From Chromobacteriaceae bacterium (GTDB lineage: Bacteria; Pseudomonadota; Gammaproteobacteria; Burkholderiales; Aquaspirillaceae): a DNA stretch of 5,395 bases. Under the pieces are notes generated by a model. The model saw nothing but the letters and a program-made list of their open reading frames with translations, was not told the DNA's origin and did no database searches. Position 1 is the stretch's first letter, and each line of letters begins with the position of its first letter. Location of the stretch: assembly GCA_030151505.1 (NCBI GenBank), contig JASLDQ010000162.1:1-5395 (forward strand). Reading direction: 5' to 3'. Position numbers and translations under genes: made by a program. Below are positions 1 to 4,858 of the stretch, in pieces.

Positions 1-200
1 ACAGAAACATGCTTTCCATATGAAAAAACGCCAGCAAATGGCCTCCCATCGGAAAACATGATTCCACCGTACTTGACTTCTTCAGCCACGTCGACGCCAA
101 GGCCGAGCACAATTTTTCTGACAGCCTCTACGATCAAGTAATTTGATTCGCTAATAGAGCGTATATCCTGCAACAGGAATTCAATGCGAGCAGCAAACAA
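1..200 (-). CDS. DUF1801 domain protein, 3' end off the window
   Basis: The minus strand encodes 66 whole codons from a TTG at 200 down to the window edge. The frame reads FLLQDIRS near residues 8-15, then EEVKYGGIMFSDGRPF at 40-55 and GVFSYGKHVSV at 57-67. The VKYGG-I-F-S...F-GVF-Y-KHVS pattern is what I recognise as the core of the DUF1801 (YdhG-like) family, small cytoplasmic proteins of unknown biochemical role. The frame is closed upstream by TAA at 219-221, so the start must lie in between. TTG at 200 is preferred because AAGG lies 9 nt upstream, and because family members usually have only a short leader before the first helix. No ATG or GTG is available upstream. The C-terminal half is outside the window. 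The family call is fairly firm; the start is less so. It is codirectional with the next two genes but separated from its neighbour by 283 nt, so probably not in one tight operon. Confidence 0.72.
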   Translation of the reverse strand, partial: MFAARIEFLLQDIRSISESNYLIVEAVRKIVLGLGVDVAEEVKYGGIMFSDGRPFAGVFSYGKHVS

Positions 201-483
201 TTGAGCGAGCCTTGTATATTAAAAATTCGGAAAATTTTGAATGACCGCATATGTAGCAATTGACATTCGCGCCGAGTCAATATGATAAAAATTAACCATA
301 CACCATAAAAGCCACCAATACATCAATCGAAAACGATGTCAATCACCCTGCACTCGACGTGCTGTAACGCTATCGCCCCCTTTCTTAAACTCATCTTGAC
401 ATACGAAAAGCATTACCGATTGCCGGTAGATATCTCATCAAGAACTCATGACAAACGCCCTGTTATTTTTTGATTTAAACAGC
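201..483. other. AT-rich intergenic stretch
   Basis: No reading frame worth keeping is seen on either strand; the longest ATG-started frame in it is about 14 codons. It presumably carries the promoter of the DUF1801 gene. The only clear structure is a pair of six-base inverted arms, described separately. Its base composition is much more AT-rich than the right half of the window. Confidence 0.6.
259..281. promoter_or_regulatory. Inverted repeat, possible operator
   Basis: ATTGAC at 259-264 is mirrored exactly by GTCAAT at 276-281 with 11 nt between them. It lies about 60 nt upstream of the proposed DUF1801 start. TTGAC on each strand also resembles a -35 box, but no -10 box is found at good spacing, so I do not call a promoter. 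Six-base arms can arise by chance in AT-rich DNA. Confidence 0.25.
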
Positions 484-822
484 CTATGAACTGTGGCATT
501 TCAACCAAAATGACTCTCTACACAAATTATCGAAGGCTTTGCTTTTGGGTGACACACATACACTAGAGGATTGATTGGATAAGACCTCGTAGGTTATCCA
601 GCATTCAGCACATACAGCCTCAGAAGGAAAGTCGTCTTGCTCGACGGTTCGTCGTATTACTACGCCATTATCGAAGCCATACGTTGTTGATTGTTTACGG
701 ACTTCAAACCCCTGATCTTGCCAGGTGGACTCCTCAGTCGTTTGGCTAATGATTTTTGCTAAGCCCTGCCGGCGTAAGATCGCTGCAGCGTAGGTGTAAA
801 GATTCTCCATAGCATCCAACAT
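484..822 (-). CDS. Hypothetical protein with CxxC pair, 112 aa
   Basis: I do not recognise this protein. The ATG at 822 is supported by TAAGG ending 10 nt upstream; the in-frame ATG at 810 has no such site. The N-terminal part (residues 5-30) looks helical and basic. The middle reads GFEVRK, then YGFDNGVVIRRTVE around 48-61, which looks like alternating beta strands. The most distinctive part is CAECWITYEV at residues 71-80, with a CxxC pair (C71, C74). Further cysteines stand at 89, 101 and 109, so five of 112 residues are Cys, which would allow a metal site or disulfides. No signal peptide or membrane segment is seen, suggesting a cytoplasmic protein. It lies 90 nt downstream of the hydrolase gene in the same direction. 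Amino-acid composition and absence of low-complexity repeats support a real gene, but no function can be assigned. Confidence 0.6.
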   Translation of the reverse strand: MLDAMENLYTYAAAILRRQGLAKIISQTTEESTWQDQGFEVRKQSTTYGFDNGVVIRRTVEQDDFPSEAVCAECWITYEVLSNQSSSVCVSPKSKAFDNLCRESFWLKCHSS

Positions 823-847
823 TGAAGTCCGGCCTTACGTGTTATCA

Positions 848-907
848 GGTCTGCGTCAACAGCTTTTAACCGCTACCAATAAGGAGCCAAGCATGCGACG
901 CTGGACC
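848..907. repeat. Imperfect inverted repeat between two genes
   Basis: GGTCTGCGTC (848-857) and GACGCTGGACC (897-907) are near-perfect complements, apart from a one-base bulge and one mismatch, around a 39-nt centre. This fills most of the 90-nt gap between the hydrolase and the hypothetical gene. It could fold as a hairpin in the transcript or be a recombination site. There is no T-run, so it is not a standard terminator. The boxes expected of an integron attC site are not satisfied. Confidence 0.3.
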
Positions 908-912
908 GTTCG

Positions 913-1515
913 TTAATTGAGTAGAAACCTGTCGATAAGTGGAGCAATCTCACCAGCACGATTATTCGCAAGGTCATGATCCCCACCAGCAAAAACATGT
1001 AGCTCGGCATTTGGCAACAGAGCAGCTAATTGCTGACCGGCACTGATGGGGCTGATGGGGTCGGAATCTCCCCATAACAGCAATACCGGAGCGGCGATCT
1101 CGGGCAGTTTTAATGTCAGGTCTTGTTGGTAGGTAGAGAACCATTGCGGCACGGAAGGATTGGCTTGGTGGAACGAAGGGCGCCAGTCCTGTGCGCCATG
1201 GCTCTCCATATCGATGCCACCTGATGTCACCGTCAGAACCAGATGGGTGATCAGTTCCGGCTTTTCCAGGGCGGCAAGCACTGCAATGATGCCTCCCATC
1301 GACTGTGCGATCAGGGCGGTAGGGCTATCGATCTCTGCGATGACCTTGGCCACAAGATCGCCGAACCCGCGCACATTGCGATCCGGCGGAGTGGTCCCGA
1401 AACCAGGCCAGCCAAAGTGAACCTTTTCGGCAGGATGGGTGAGCAGGTCTGCAACTGGCACCCAAAACCGGGTGTTGCCGGATGCCCCCGGGAGGAAAAA
1501 CAGTTTCGATGGCAT
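913..1515 (-). CDS. Alpha/beta hydrolase, 200 aa
   Basis: This is a small cytoplasmic serine hydrolase of the alpha/beta fold. An oxyanion-type turn, LPGASG, lies at residues 8-13. The nucleophile elbow reads A-Q-S-M-G at 70-74, with Ser72 the probable nucleophile. The acid follows WGDSDP at 148-153 (Asp152 most likely, as in G-x-x-D motifs), and the base is His180 in GGDHDLANN. All three catalytic residues are in the correct order and spacing. At 200 residues it is shorter than the usual 250-280 because the cap region between the nucleophile and the acid is brief. The first residue of the elbow is Ala rather than the usual Gly, which is common in this superfamily. The substrate cannot be told; esterase, lipase-like or C-C hydrolase are all open. 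ATG at 1515 is the natural start, although no good ribosome site precedes it. It shares direction with the two genes to its left, and its base composition is lower in GC than the mdc region. Confidence 0.85.
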   Translation of the reverse strand: MPSKLFFLPGASGNTRFWVPVADLLTHPAEKVHFGWPGFGTTPPDRNVRGFGDLVAKVIAEIDSPTALIAQSMGGIIAVLAALEKPELITHLVLTVTSGGIDMESHGAQDWRPSFHQANPSVPQWFSTYQQDLTLKLPEIAAPVLLLWGDSDPISPISAGQQLAALLPNAELHVFAGGDHDLANNRAGEIAPLIDRFLLN

Positions 1516-1632
1516 AGTAGAAATGGAGAAGTTAGCTCCGGTAGCACACAGGGGAGGTCAATCTACATACCATGTCAATTGGATGCAATGACCTTCACGG
1601 CAGTTCGTTCAAGTGCTTAAAGATGCAAAAAC
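1516..1632. other. Non-coding leader of the hydrolase gene
   Basis: No gene is seen. On the minus strand two TTGAC boxes are exactly 17 nt apart (plus-strand GTCAA at 1557-1561 and 1574-1578). One may serve as a -35 element for the hydrolase, but no convincing -10 hexamer could be placed at 16-18 nt. Confidence 0.35.
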
Positions 1633-1659
1633 GCCCTCCTCCATCACGGGATAGAGGGC
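1633..1659. terminator. Terminator-like hairpin
   Basis: GCCCTC (1633-1638) pairs exactly with GAGGGC (1654-1659). Read on the minus strand the stem is followed by GTTTTTGC, giving the U-run of an intrinsic terminator; on the plus strand it is followed by the weaker TTCTT. It would block transcription entering the hydrolase region from the right. The stem is only six pairs with a 15-nt loop, so it is a moderate call. Confidence 0.4.
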
Positions 1660-1716
1660 TTCTTGCCAACAAATTGCCAGCACACTAGACTGAACGCCTG
1701 ATACCGTTGGATTTAC

Positions 1717-1742
1717 GGCGGGTTCGATTCCCGCCGCTGCCA
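1717..1742 (+). pseudogene. 3' end of a tRNA or tmRNA gene (T-arm fossil)
   Basis: A stem of six pairs (GGCGGG 1717-1722, CCCGCC 1730-1735) encloses the loop TTCGATT (1723-1729), a textbook T-arm with the TTCRA signature. It is followed by an acceptor-like CGCTGCC and a discriminator-like A at 1742. No matching 5' acceptor strand (GGCAGCG), D-arm or anticodon arm is found upstream, and the next bases are ATA rather than CCA, so this is not a whole tRNA. The stretch GCGGGTTCGATTCCCGCCGC also closely resembles the 3' end of betaproteobacterial tmRNA as I recall it. Such 3' ends are classic integrase target sites. A terminator follows within 7 nt, as expected for a former RNA gene read on the plus strand. 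Confidence 0.6.
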
Positions 1743-1748
1743 ATACTG

Positions 1749-1794
1749 AAAAGCCGGTAACAACGCGGTTCTCCGTTTGGTTACCGGCTTTTTT
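1749..1794 (+). terminator. Strong rho-independent terminator
   Basis: AAAAGCCGGTAAC (1749-1761) and GTTACCGGCTTTT (1780-1792) form 13 perfect pairs, with a loop that can add a small CGG/CCG inner stem. The run of T continues to 1794, and the A-run on the left arm would let it work on the minus strand too. It probably ended the RNA gene whose 3' fossil precedes it. It also insulates the following cupin gene from upstream transcription. Confidence 0.88.
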
Positions 1795-1829
1795 CTTGAG
1801 CCACACTTTTTTGCCTTTAGTCATCGATC

Positions 1830-2303
1830 ATGAAACAAATCACCACCGGCGACCTGGACGCTCTCAAGGCCCAGGCCCAGCAATCCCCCCGCCTGCGCGC
1901 CAACCGCAATATGCATGACGAATTAAGCGATCCAATCCAGCGCCTTGCCATTGCGATGGAACCCGGCACCTACGTCCGCCCCCAGCGTCATCCTCATACC
2001 TGGGAGTTGCTTACTCCGCTGAGCGGCCGTTTTCTGGTGCTGAATTTCGATGATGCCGGCAACGTTACCCGGCGCACCGTCCTGGGTGAAGAATGCGCCG
2101 TGCTGGAAATCCCGGCCGGCTGCTGGCATGCGGTGCTGTCACTGGATGTGGGCGGTGTGATTTTCGAAGTGAAGCATGGTCCCTACATGCCCGTTGCCGA
2201 AGCAGACTTCGCCCCGTGGTCAGGCCCCGAAGGCGGTCCCAAAGTCGCGCAGACTCTGGCTTGGTACGCCACGGCTCAAGTCGGACAGCGCCTGCCCGAC
2301 TAA
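1830..2303 (+). CDS. WbuC family cupin metalloprotein
   Basis: The 157-residue product matches the WbuC cupin pattern as I know it. It reads SPRLRANRNMHD at residues 19-30, then a first cupin motif region with RPQRHPHTWELL (50-61) including two His and a Glu. A second cupin region reads IPAGCWHAVLSL (93-104), followed by FEVKHGPYMP (112-121). His54, His56, Glu59 and His99 are the candidate metal ligands. Family members are small cytoplasmic cupins, some encoded in O-antigen clusters, with no settled reaction. Length is normal for the family. The start is the first ATG after an in-frame TAG at 1818-1820, without a clear ribosome site. It begins only 35 nt after the strong terminator, which leaves little room for a promoter. 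No surface-polysaccharide gene is visible in the window, so the genomic context does not help. Confidence 0.87.
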   Translation: MKQITTGDLDALKAQAQQSPRLRANRNMHDELSDPIQRLAIAMEPGTYVRPQRHPHTWELLTPLSGRFLVLNFDDAGNVTRRTVLGEECAVLEIPAGCWHAVLSLDVGGVIFEVKHGPYMPVAEADFAPWSGPEGGPKVAQTLAWYATAQVGQRLPD

Positions 2304-2312
2304 GGGATGGAT

Positions 2313-2334
2313 GGCGGCACTAACGAGTGCCGCC
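2313..2334 (+). terminator. Hairpin after the cupin gene
   Basis: GGCGGCACT (2313-2321) and AGTGCCGCC (2326-2334) pair perfectly around AACG, starting 10 nt after the cupin stop. The following CCTGCCCTCTTTG is T-poor, so termination may be weak, but its position and stem strength fit a terminator for the cupin transcript. Confidence 0.6.
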
Positions 2335-2371
2335 CCTGCCCTCTTTGATCCGCGAGACCTTCCGACAGCAT

Positions 2372-2433
2372 GGTGAAACGGCGAAGTCATGGACAGCTCG
2401 CCTTCATGTGAGCCTGTATTTCGCCTTTTCACC
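2372..2433. repeat. 14-bp inverted repeat pair, 34-nt spacer
   Basis: GGTGAAACGGCGAA (2372-2385) is mirrored by TTCGCCTTTTCACC (2420-2433) with 13 of 14 positions complementary. The unit is the size of a palindromic REP-like element or the paired ends of a small decayed element. It abuts the IS3 remnant, so it could also be terminal repeat debris. No target-site duplication was identified. Confidence 0.5.
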
Positions 2434-2464
2434 GAACCGGATCAGTGCCTGCAGCAAAGCTGCG

Positions 2465-2518
2465 GTCGATCTCGGCTTTCTTGAGGAAGCCAACGATTTG
2501 CTCTTCGATGAAGCGGGA
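2465..2518 (-). pseudogene. Remnant of IS3-family transposase OrfA
   Basis: A minus-strand frame reads SRFIEEQIVGFLKKAEID. This closely follows the conserved N-terminus of IS3-family OrfA (typically KKSRFTEEQI-x-x-LK-x-AE), the start of its helix-turn-helix. The initiating Met-Lys residues are replaced upstream, and downstream the frame goes to unrelated sequence (DRSFAAGTDPVR) and a stop at 2429, with no KHG-S-x-TFY-W continuation. Only about 18 codons survive, with no OrfB, so this is a fossil. The subgroup cannot be assigned. Confidence rests on the density of matches in a short segment. Confidence 0.6.
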
Positions 2519-2581
2519 CCTGCAACTGCCGGCCCTTGCGCCGTCATGCCAGCTAATTCTAGGCACACCTGAATGGGAGAA

Positions 2582-2605
2582 AGCCACGTCATCCAGCACG
2601 TGGCT
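2582..2605 (-). terminator. Possible terminator of the yeeE unit
   Basis: AGCCACGT (2582-2589) and ACGTGGCT (2598-2605) pair over eight bases around an 8-nt loop. On the minus strand the stem is followed by TTCTCCC, a short pyrimidine tract. It lies about 210 nt beyond the stop of the small secreted peptide and could end that transcript, though the T-run is poor. Confidence 0.4.
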
Positions 2606-2710
2606 CCGAAAGAAAGCAGCCCTGCCAAACCCGGCCCTCGCCGACCCGGTACAAAACCGTTCAGCCGGAGAGCTGGCCTTACTGATGACGTGGCCGGCAA
2701 GATGCGCCTC

Positions 2711-2727
2711 GAGCAAGGGGCTTGCTC
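2711..2727. repeat. Perfect 7-bp hairpin
   Basis: GAGCAAG and CTTGCTC enclose GGG, giving a tight perfect hairpin about 90 nt beyond the end of the small peptide gene on the minus strand. Neither side has a T-run, so a role in transcript stability or chance are the remaining options. Confidence 0.35.
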
Positions 2728-2813
2728 TTGCGGCACCGCAGCGCTAGGCGCGGGGGCGAAAATCCGCCTCCATCTGGCAACGCCGCGGTCCCGCAGTTTT
2801 TCTGTTATCCGGT

Positions 2814-2969
2814 TCAGCGGCCGGAGCAATGTCCGCCGCTGGCGGCCACGCCGCTGCCGTAGGCGATCAGTGGCGGTTCGACCCGGCTGCCCTGCGCCTG
2901 CAGGGTATCCAGCGTCAACAGCCCGATCACGGCGAGCCAGAACAGGGTGATAGTCAGCTTGATACGCAT
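2814..2969 (-). CDS. Small secreted or membrane-anchored Cys peptide, 51 aa
   Basis: A 51-residue frame begins at ATG 2969 with AAAGGA (2979-2984) 9 nt upstream, overlapping the yeeE stop. The N-terminus has the layout of a signal peptide: MRIK, then a hydrophobic run LTITLFWLAVIGLLTL (residues 5-20), then DTLQA with possible cleavage after Ala25. The predicted mature tail is about 26 residues, with VEPPLIAYGSGV around 30-41 and GGHCSGR at the C-terminus, holding the sole cysteine (Cys48). Without cleavage it would be a single-pass protein with a periplasmic tail. It starts 14 nt after yeeE, so the two are almost certainly cotranscribed. I infer an accessory role to the transporter or in handling its sulfur substrate, but no named family is recognised. 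Good translation signals and a coherent signal sequence argue that it is real. Confidence 0.62.
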   Translation of the reverse strand: MRIKLTITLFWLAVIGLLTLDTLQAQGSRVEPPLIAYGSGVAASGGHCSGR

Positions 2970-2983
2970 GATGACGAATCCTT

Positions 2984-4117
2984 TCAGGCAGGAAGACGGC
3001 GGCGGAGGCGAACCCCGACCATGGAACCGGCAAAGGCCAGCGCAAACCACACCCAGCCGTGCAGACTGGCCGAGGCGATGCCGCCCAGATAGGCCCCGAC
3101 ATTGCAACCGAACGCCATCCGCGAGCTGTATCCCATCAGCAGACCGGCCACCACGGCAATCGCGATGCGGCGGGCGGAAGCGGTCGATCTGGCCGGCGAG
3201 CCGTTCCAGCGCGACACCATCAGCGCACCATAGAGCAGGCCCAGATTGGTGACCGAGGTCACGTCAGCCAGCACCGGCTCGGCCAGACGCTGCGCGTGCG
3301 GCGCCACGCCCCAGAAGGCATCACCGACCGGCGACCAGCCGACCGCCTGCGCCACCTTGGCGCCCCACAGGCCGATGCCGTAGACGATCCCCCACGGCTG
3401 CCCGGCCACCACCAGGTGCAGTGCGTGCAGCACGGCCAGCAGCACCGCGCCGACCCACCAGCGCCGCGCGTTGCCGGCCGCCTGCGGCTTGCCGGCGCGC
3501 CAGACCAGACCGGCCACCACAGCGCAGCCCAGCACCGTCGCCCCGAGGGCTGCCGGCAGGCCGAACTGCAGCAGGTCGATCGGTGGCAAGCCGCCCAGCG
3601 CTACCCACGCCGGCTGATGCGAGCCGCCGACGAAGCTGCCGAAGGCAAAGGCCGGCAGCACGGCCAGCGACAGGGTCGAACCGTTGCCGGCCTTGTAGAG
3701 CGTGCCCGAACCGCAACCGTCAGCCAGCTGCATCGCCGCGCCGAATACGAAAGCCCCCAGCACCAGGCTGATCGTCAGCGGCGCCACCGCGCCGACCAGT
3801 TCGCCGGGATGCGAGGCGATCAGCGGCAGGGTCAGCACGGCCGACAAGGCCAGCAGCAGCATCTGTGCACTCAGGCCGAGCGGATTGCGGTGTTCGATGA
3901 AATCGCGCCAGCCGGTGGTGAAGCCGAAGCGCGCGCCCTGCAGTACCGCGCCAAAGCCGATGCCGAGCAGCACCAGCAAGCCCTGGCGCAAACCACCGGC
4001 TAGGGTCACGGCCAGCGCGCCGGCCAACCCGCCCAGTACGAACAGGCTGCGCGTTGCCAGTTGCGCCAGTTTGGACGGTGCAGCCAGCGGGATGGCGGCA
4101 AAATCGGAAGAAGCCAC
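2984..4117 (-). CDS. YeeE/YedE family membrane transporter
   Basis: The 377-residue product is a polytopic inner-membrane protein of the YeeE/YedE (DUF395) family, whose studied members import thiosulfate or related sulfur compounds through conserved cysteines. Hydrophobic segments are seen near residues 24-58, 85-103, 108-130, 150-164, 183-206, 219-255, 288-301, 318-332 and 355-370. The family repeats are visible as GCGSGTLYKAG (134-144, Cys135) and FGCNVGAYLGGIASASLHGW (336-355, Cys338). The early motif usually containing a Cys (RFCF-type) reads RFGFTTGWRDFI (63-74), so one of the three conserved cysteines is Gly here. Cys198 is an additional one in a membrane segment. Length is in the range for fused two-repeat members. 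The GTG start follows a GGAG by 9 nt and directly abuts the mdcE stop, which lies in the same frame. The substrate is uncertain; no rhodanese or TusA-type partner is seen in the window. Confidence 0.88.
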   Translation of the reverse strand: MASSDFAAIPLAAPSKLAQLATRSLFVLGGLAGALAVTLAGGLRQGLLVLLGIGFGAVLQGARFGFTTGWRDFIEHRNPLGLSAQMLLLALSAVLTLPLIASHPGELVGAVAPLTISLVLGAFVFGAAMQLADGCGSGTLYKAGNGSTLSLAVLPAFAFGSFVGGSHQPAWVALGGLPPIDLLQFGLPAALGATVLGCAVVAGLVWRAGKPQAAGNARRWWVGAVLLAVLHALHLVVAGQPWGIVYGIGLWGAKVAQAVGWSPVGDAFWGVAPHAQRLAEPVLADVTSVTNLGLLYGALMVSRWNGSPARSTASARRIAIAVVAGLLMGYSSRMAFGCNVGAYLGGIASASLHGWVWFALAFAGSMVGVRLRRRLPA

Positions 4118-4858
4118 TTAATCAATCTCCAAAAATGCGCGCGTGGTATCCGCCCGTGCGCCTTGCACGGCTTCCGCCAGCACATTACGCACGCTGGCGA
4201 TCTGCGCATCCGTCGGCGCATCGGCATCGACGCCCTCGATCAGCTGGTCGAGCAGTCCGAGCTTCGCGAACGACGCCATCGTGTACGACATCGGCGTGAT
4301 GGTTTCGCCGAGTTTGTCGAGGTCTTCGACCGTGCGGCGCGTGACGCGCGCGGCGGCTTCCTTGCCCATCGCGTGCACCATCGTGCCGGGCGCGTCGAGC
4401 GCGACGATCCGGTTCGCCTGATAGCCATGCGCGAGGAACGCGCCCGACATCGCTGGCCCGACGATCAGCGCGACGACAGGGTGCCCGGCGTCGCGCGCGC
4501 TCGCATACGCATCGACAGCCGACGCGCACGCCAGATGAATCCCAAGCGTCTCTTCGCGATACCCATACGCCTGGCTTTTCACATCGACGATCGCGACGAT
4601 AGGGCGCTTGTGTTCCGACGACGCATCGCGCGCCACCGCTTCACGCACCGCTTGCGCAAGCTTCCAGCCCTGTTCGAGTCCGACGACGTTGTCGCGTGCG
4701 CGCGGAAACCGGTTGTCGGGATCGGGGACGACGGAGAAGAAGGTCGCAGTCTCGTTGCCAAGCGACGCCTCGCCGGACCAGACGGGCGCGGCCGTCGACG
4801 TGTCGCCCACCAGCGCCTTGAACCAGCGCATGCCGCGCGTCGGTAACGTATCGCTCAT
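4118..4858 (-). CDS. mdcE: Malonate decarboxylase gamma subunit MdcE
   Basis: MdcE works with MdcD as the malonyl-S-ACP decarboxylase unit of the biotin-independent malonate decarboxylase, releasing CO2 and leaving acetyl-S-ACP. Characteristic crotonase-fold stretches are VDVKSQAYGYREETLGI (residues 92-108 counted from the upstream ATG), GPAMSGAFLAHG (135-146) and NRIVALDAPGTMVHAMGK (150-167), the last two lining the active site in this family. Two ATGs are possible. AAGGAG (4864-4869) is 2 nt from ATG 4861 but 5 nt from ATG 4858, so 4858 is preferred, giving 246 residues. The gene overlaps the mdcD stop, indicating translational coupling. The last six codons (encoding AFLEID) are AT-rich and unlike the rest of the gene, which raises the possibility that the true C-terminus was replaced at the junction with the next gene. 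The usual following mdc genes (such as mdcG) are absent. Confidence 0.92.
   Translation of the reverse strand: MSDTLPTRGMRWFKALVGDTSTAAPVWSGEASLGNETATFFSVVPDPDNRFPRARDNVVGLEQGWKLAQAVREAVARDASSEHKRPIVAIVDVKSQAYGYREETLGIHLACASAVDAYASARDAGHPVVALIVGPAMSGAFLAHGYQANRIVALDAPGTMVHAMGKEAAARVTRRTVEDLDKLGETITPMSYTMASFAKLGLLDQLIEGVDADAPTDAQIASVRNVLAEAVQGARADTTRAFLEID
4127..4130 (-). promoter_or_regulatory. Ribosome binding site of the yeeE-type gene
   Basis: GGAG on the minus strand lies inside the last codons of mdcE, 9 nt before GTG 4117. It fixes the start: an in-frame stop sits directly before that GTG and no other early start codon has a comparable site. Confidence 0.6.

Larger units (their letters stand above)
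2335..2813. other. Non-coding region with decayed mobile DNA
   Basis: No intact gene is supported in these 479 nt. Open frames exist on both strands but carry no recognisable or consistent protein, except for a short transposase remnant. The stretch also holds an inverted repeat pair and two hairpins, each listed separately. It separates the cupin gene from the converging minus-strand operon. Confidence 0.6.

Noticed and set aside
260..286. Plus-strand sigma-70 promoter (TTGACA with TATGAT)
   Set aside because: Spacing is 15 nt and no plus-strand gene follows for more than 1500 nt.
830..915. Integron attC site after the hydrolase gene
   Set aside because: The candidate core boxes (AATTAAC and GTTAAAA) deviate from RYYYAAC/GTTRRRY and the internal arms do not pair in attC geometry.
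1650..1745. A complete tRNA gene ending at the T-arm
   Set aside because: No complementary 5' acceptor strand, D-arm or anticodon loop with U33 could be found, and CCA is missing.
1609..1824. Minus-strand 71-codon open frame across the T-arm and terminator
   Set aside because: The AAGIEPA-type peptide is a typical artefact of translating an RNA-gene 3' end in reverse, and the frame also crosses a strong terminator.
2404..3102. Minus-strand open frame of 232 codons overlapping the end of yeeE and the small peptide
   Set aside because: It runs in another frame over well-supported genes and shows no recognisable protein; it also overlaps the transposase fossil out of frame.
3059..4003. Long plus-strand open frame of 314 codons opposite the yeeE-type gene
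   Set aside because: Its product is rich in Arg, Gln and His, with no domain, and arises as an antisense shadow of a GC-rich membrane-protein gene.
4061..4846. Plus-strand open frame of 261 codons opposite mdcE
   Set aside because: Arg/Asp-rich antisense shadow; the opposite strand encodes an unmistakable MdcE.
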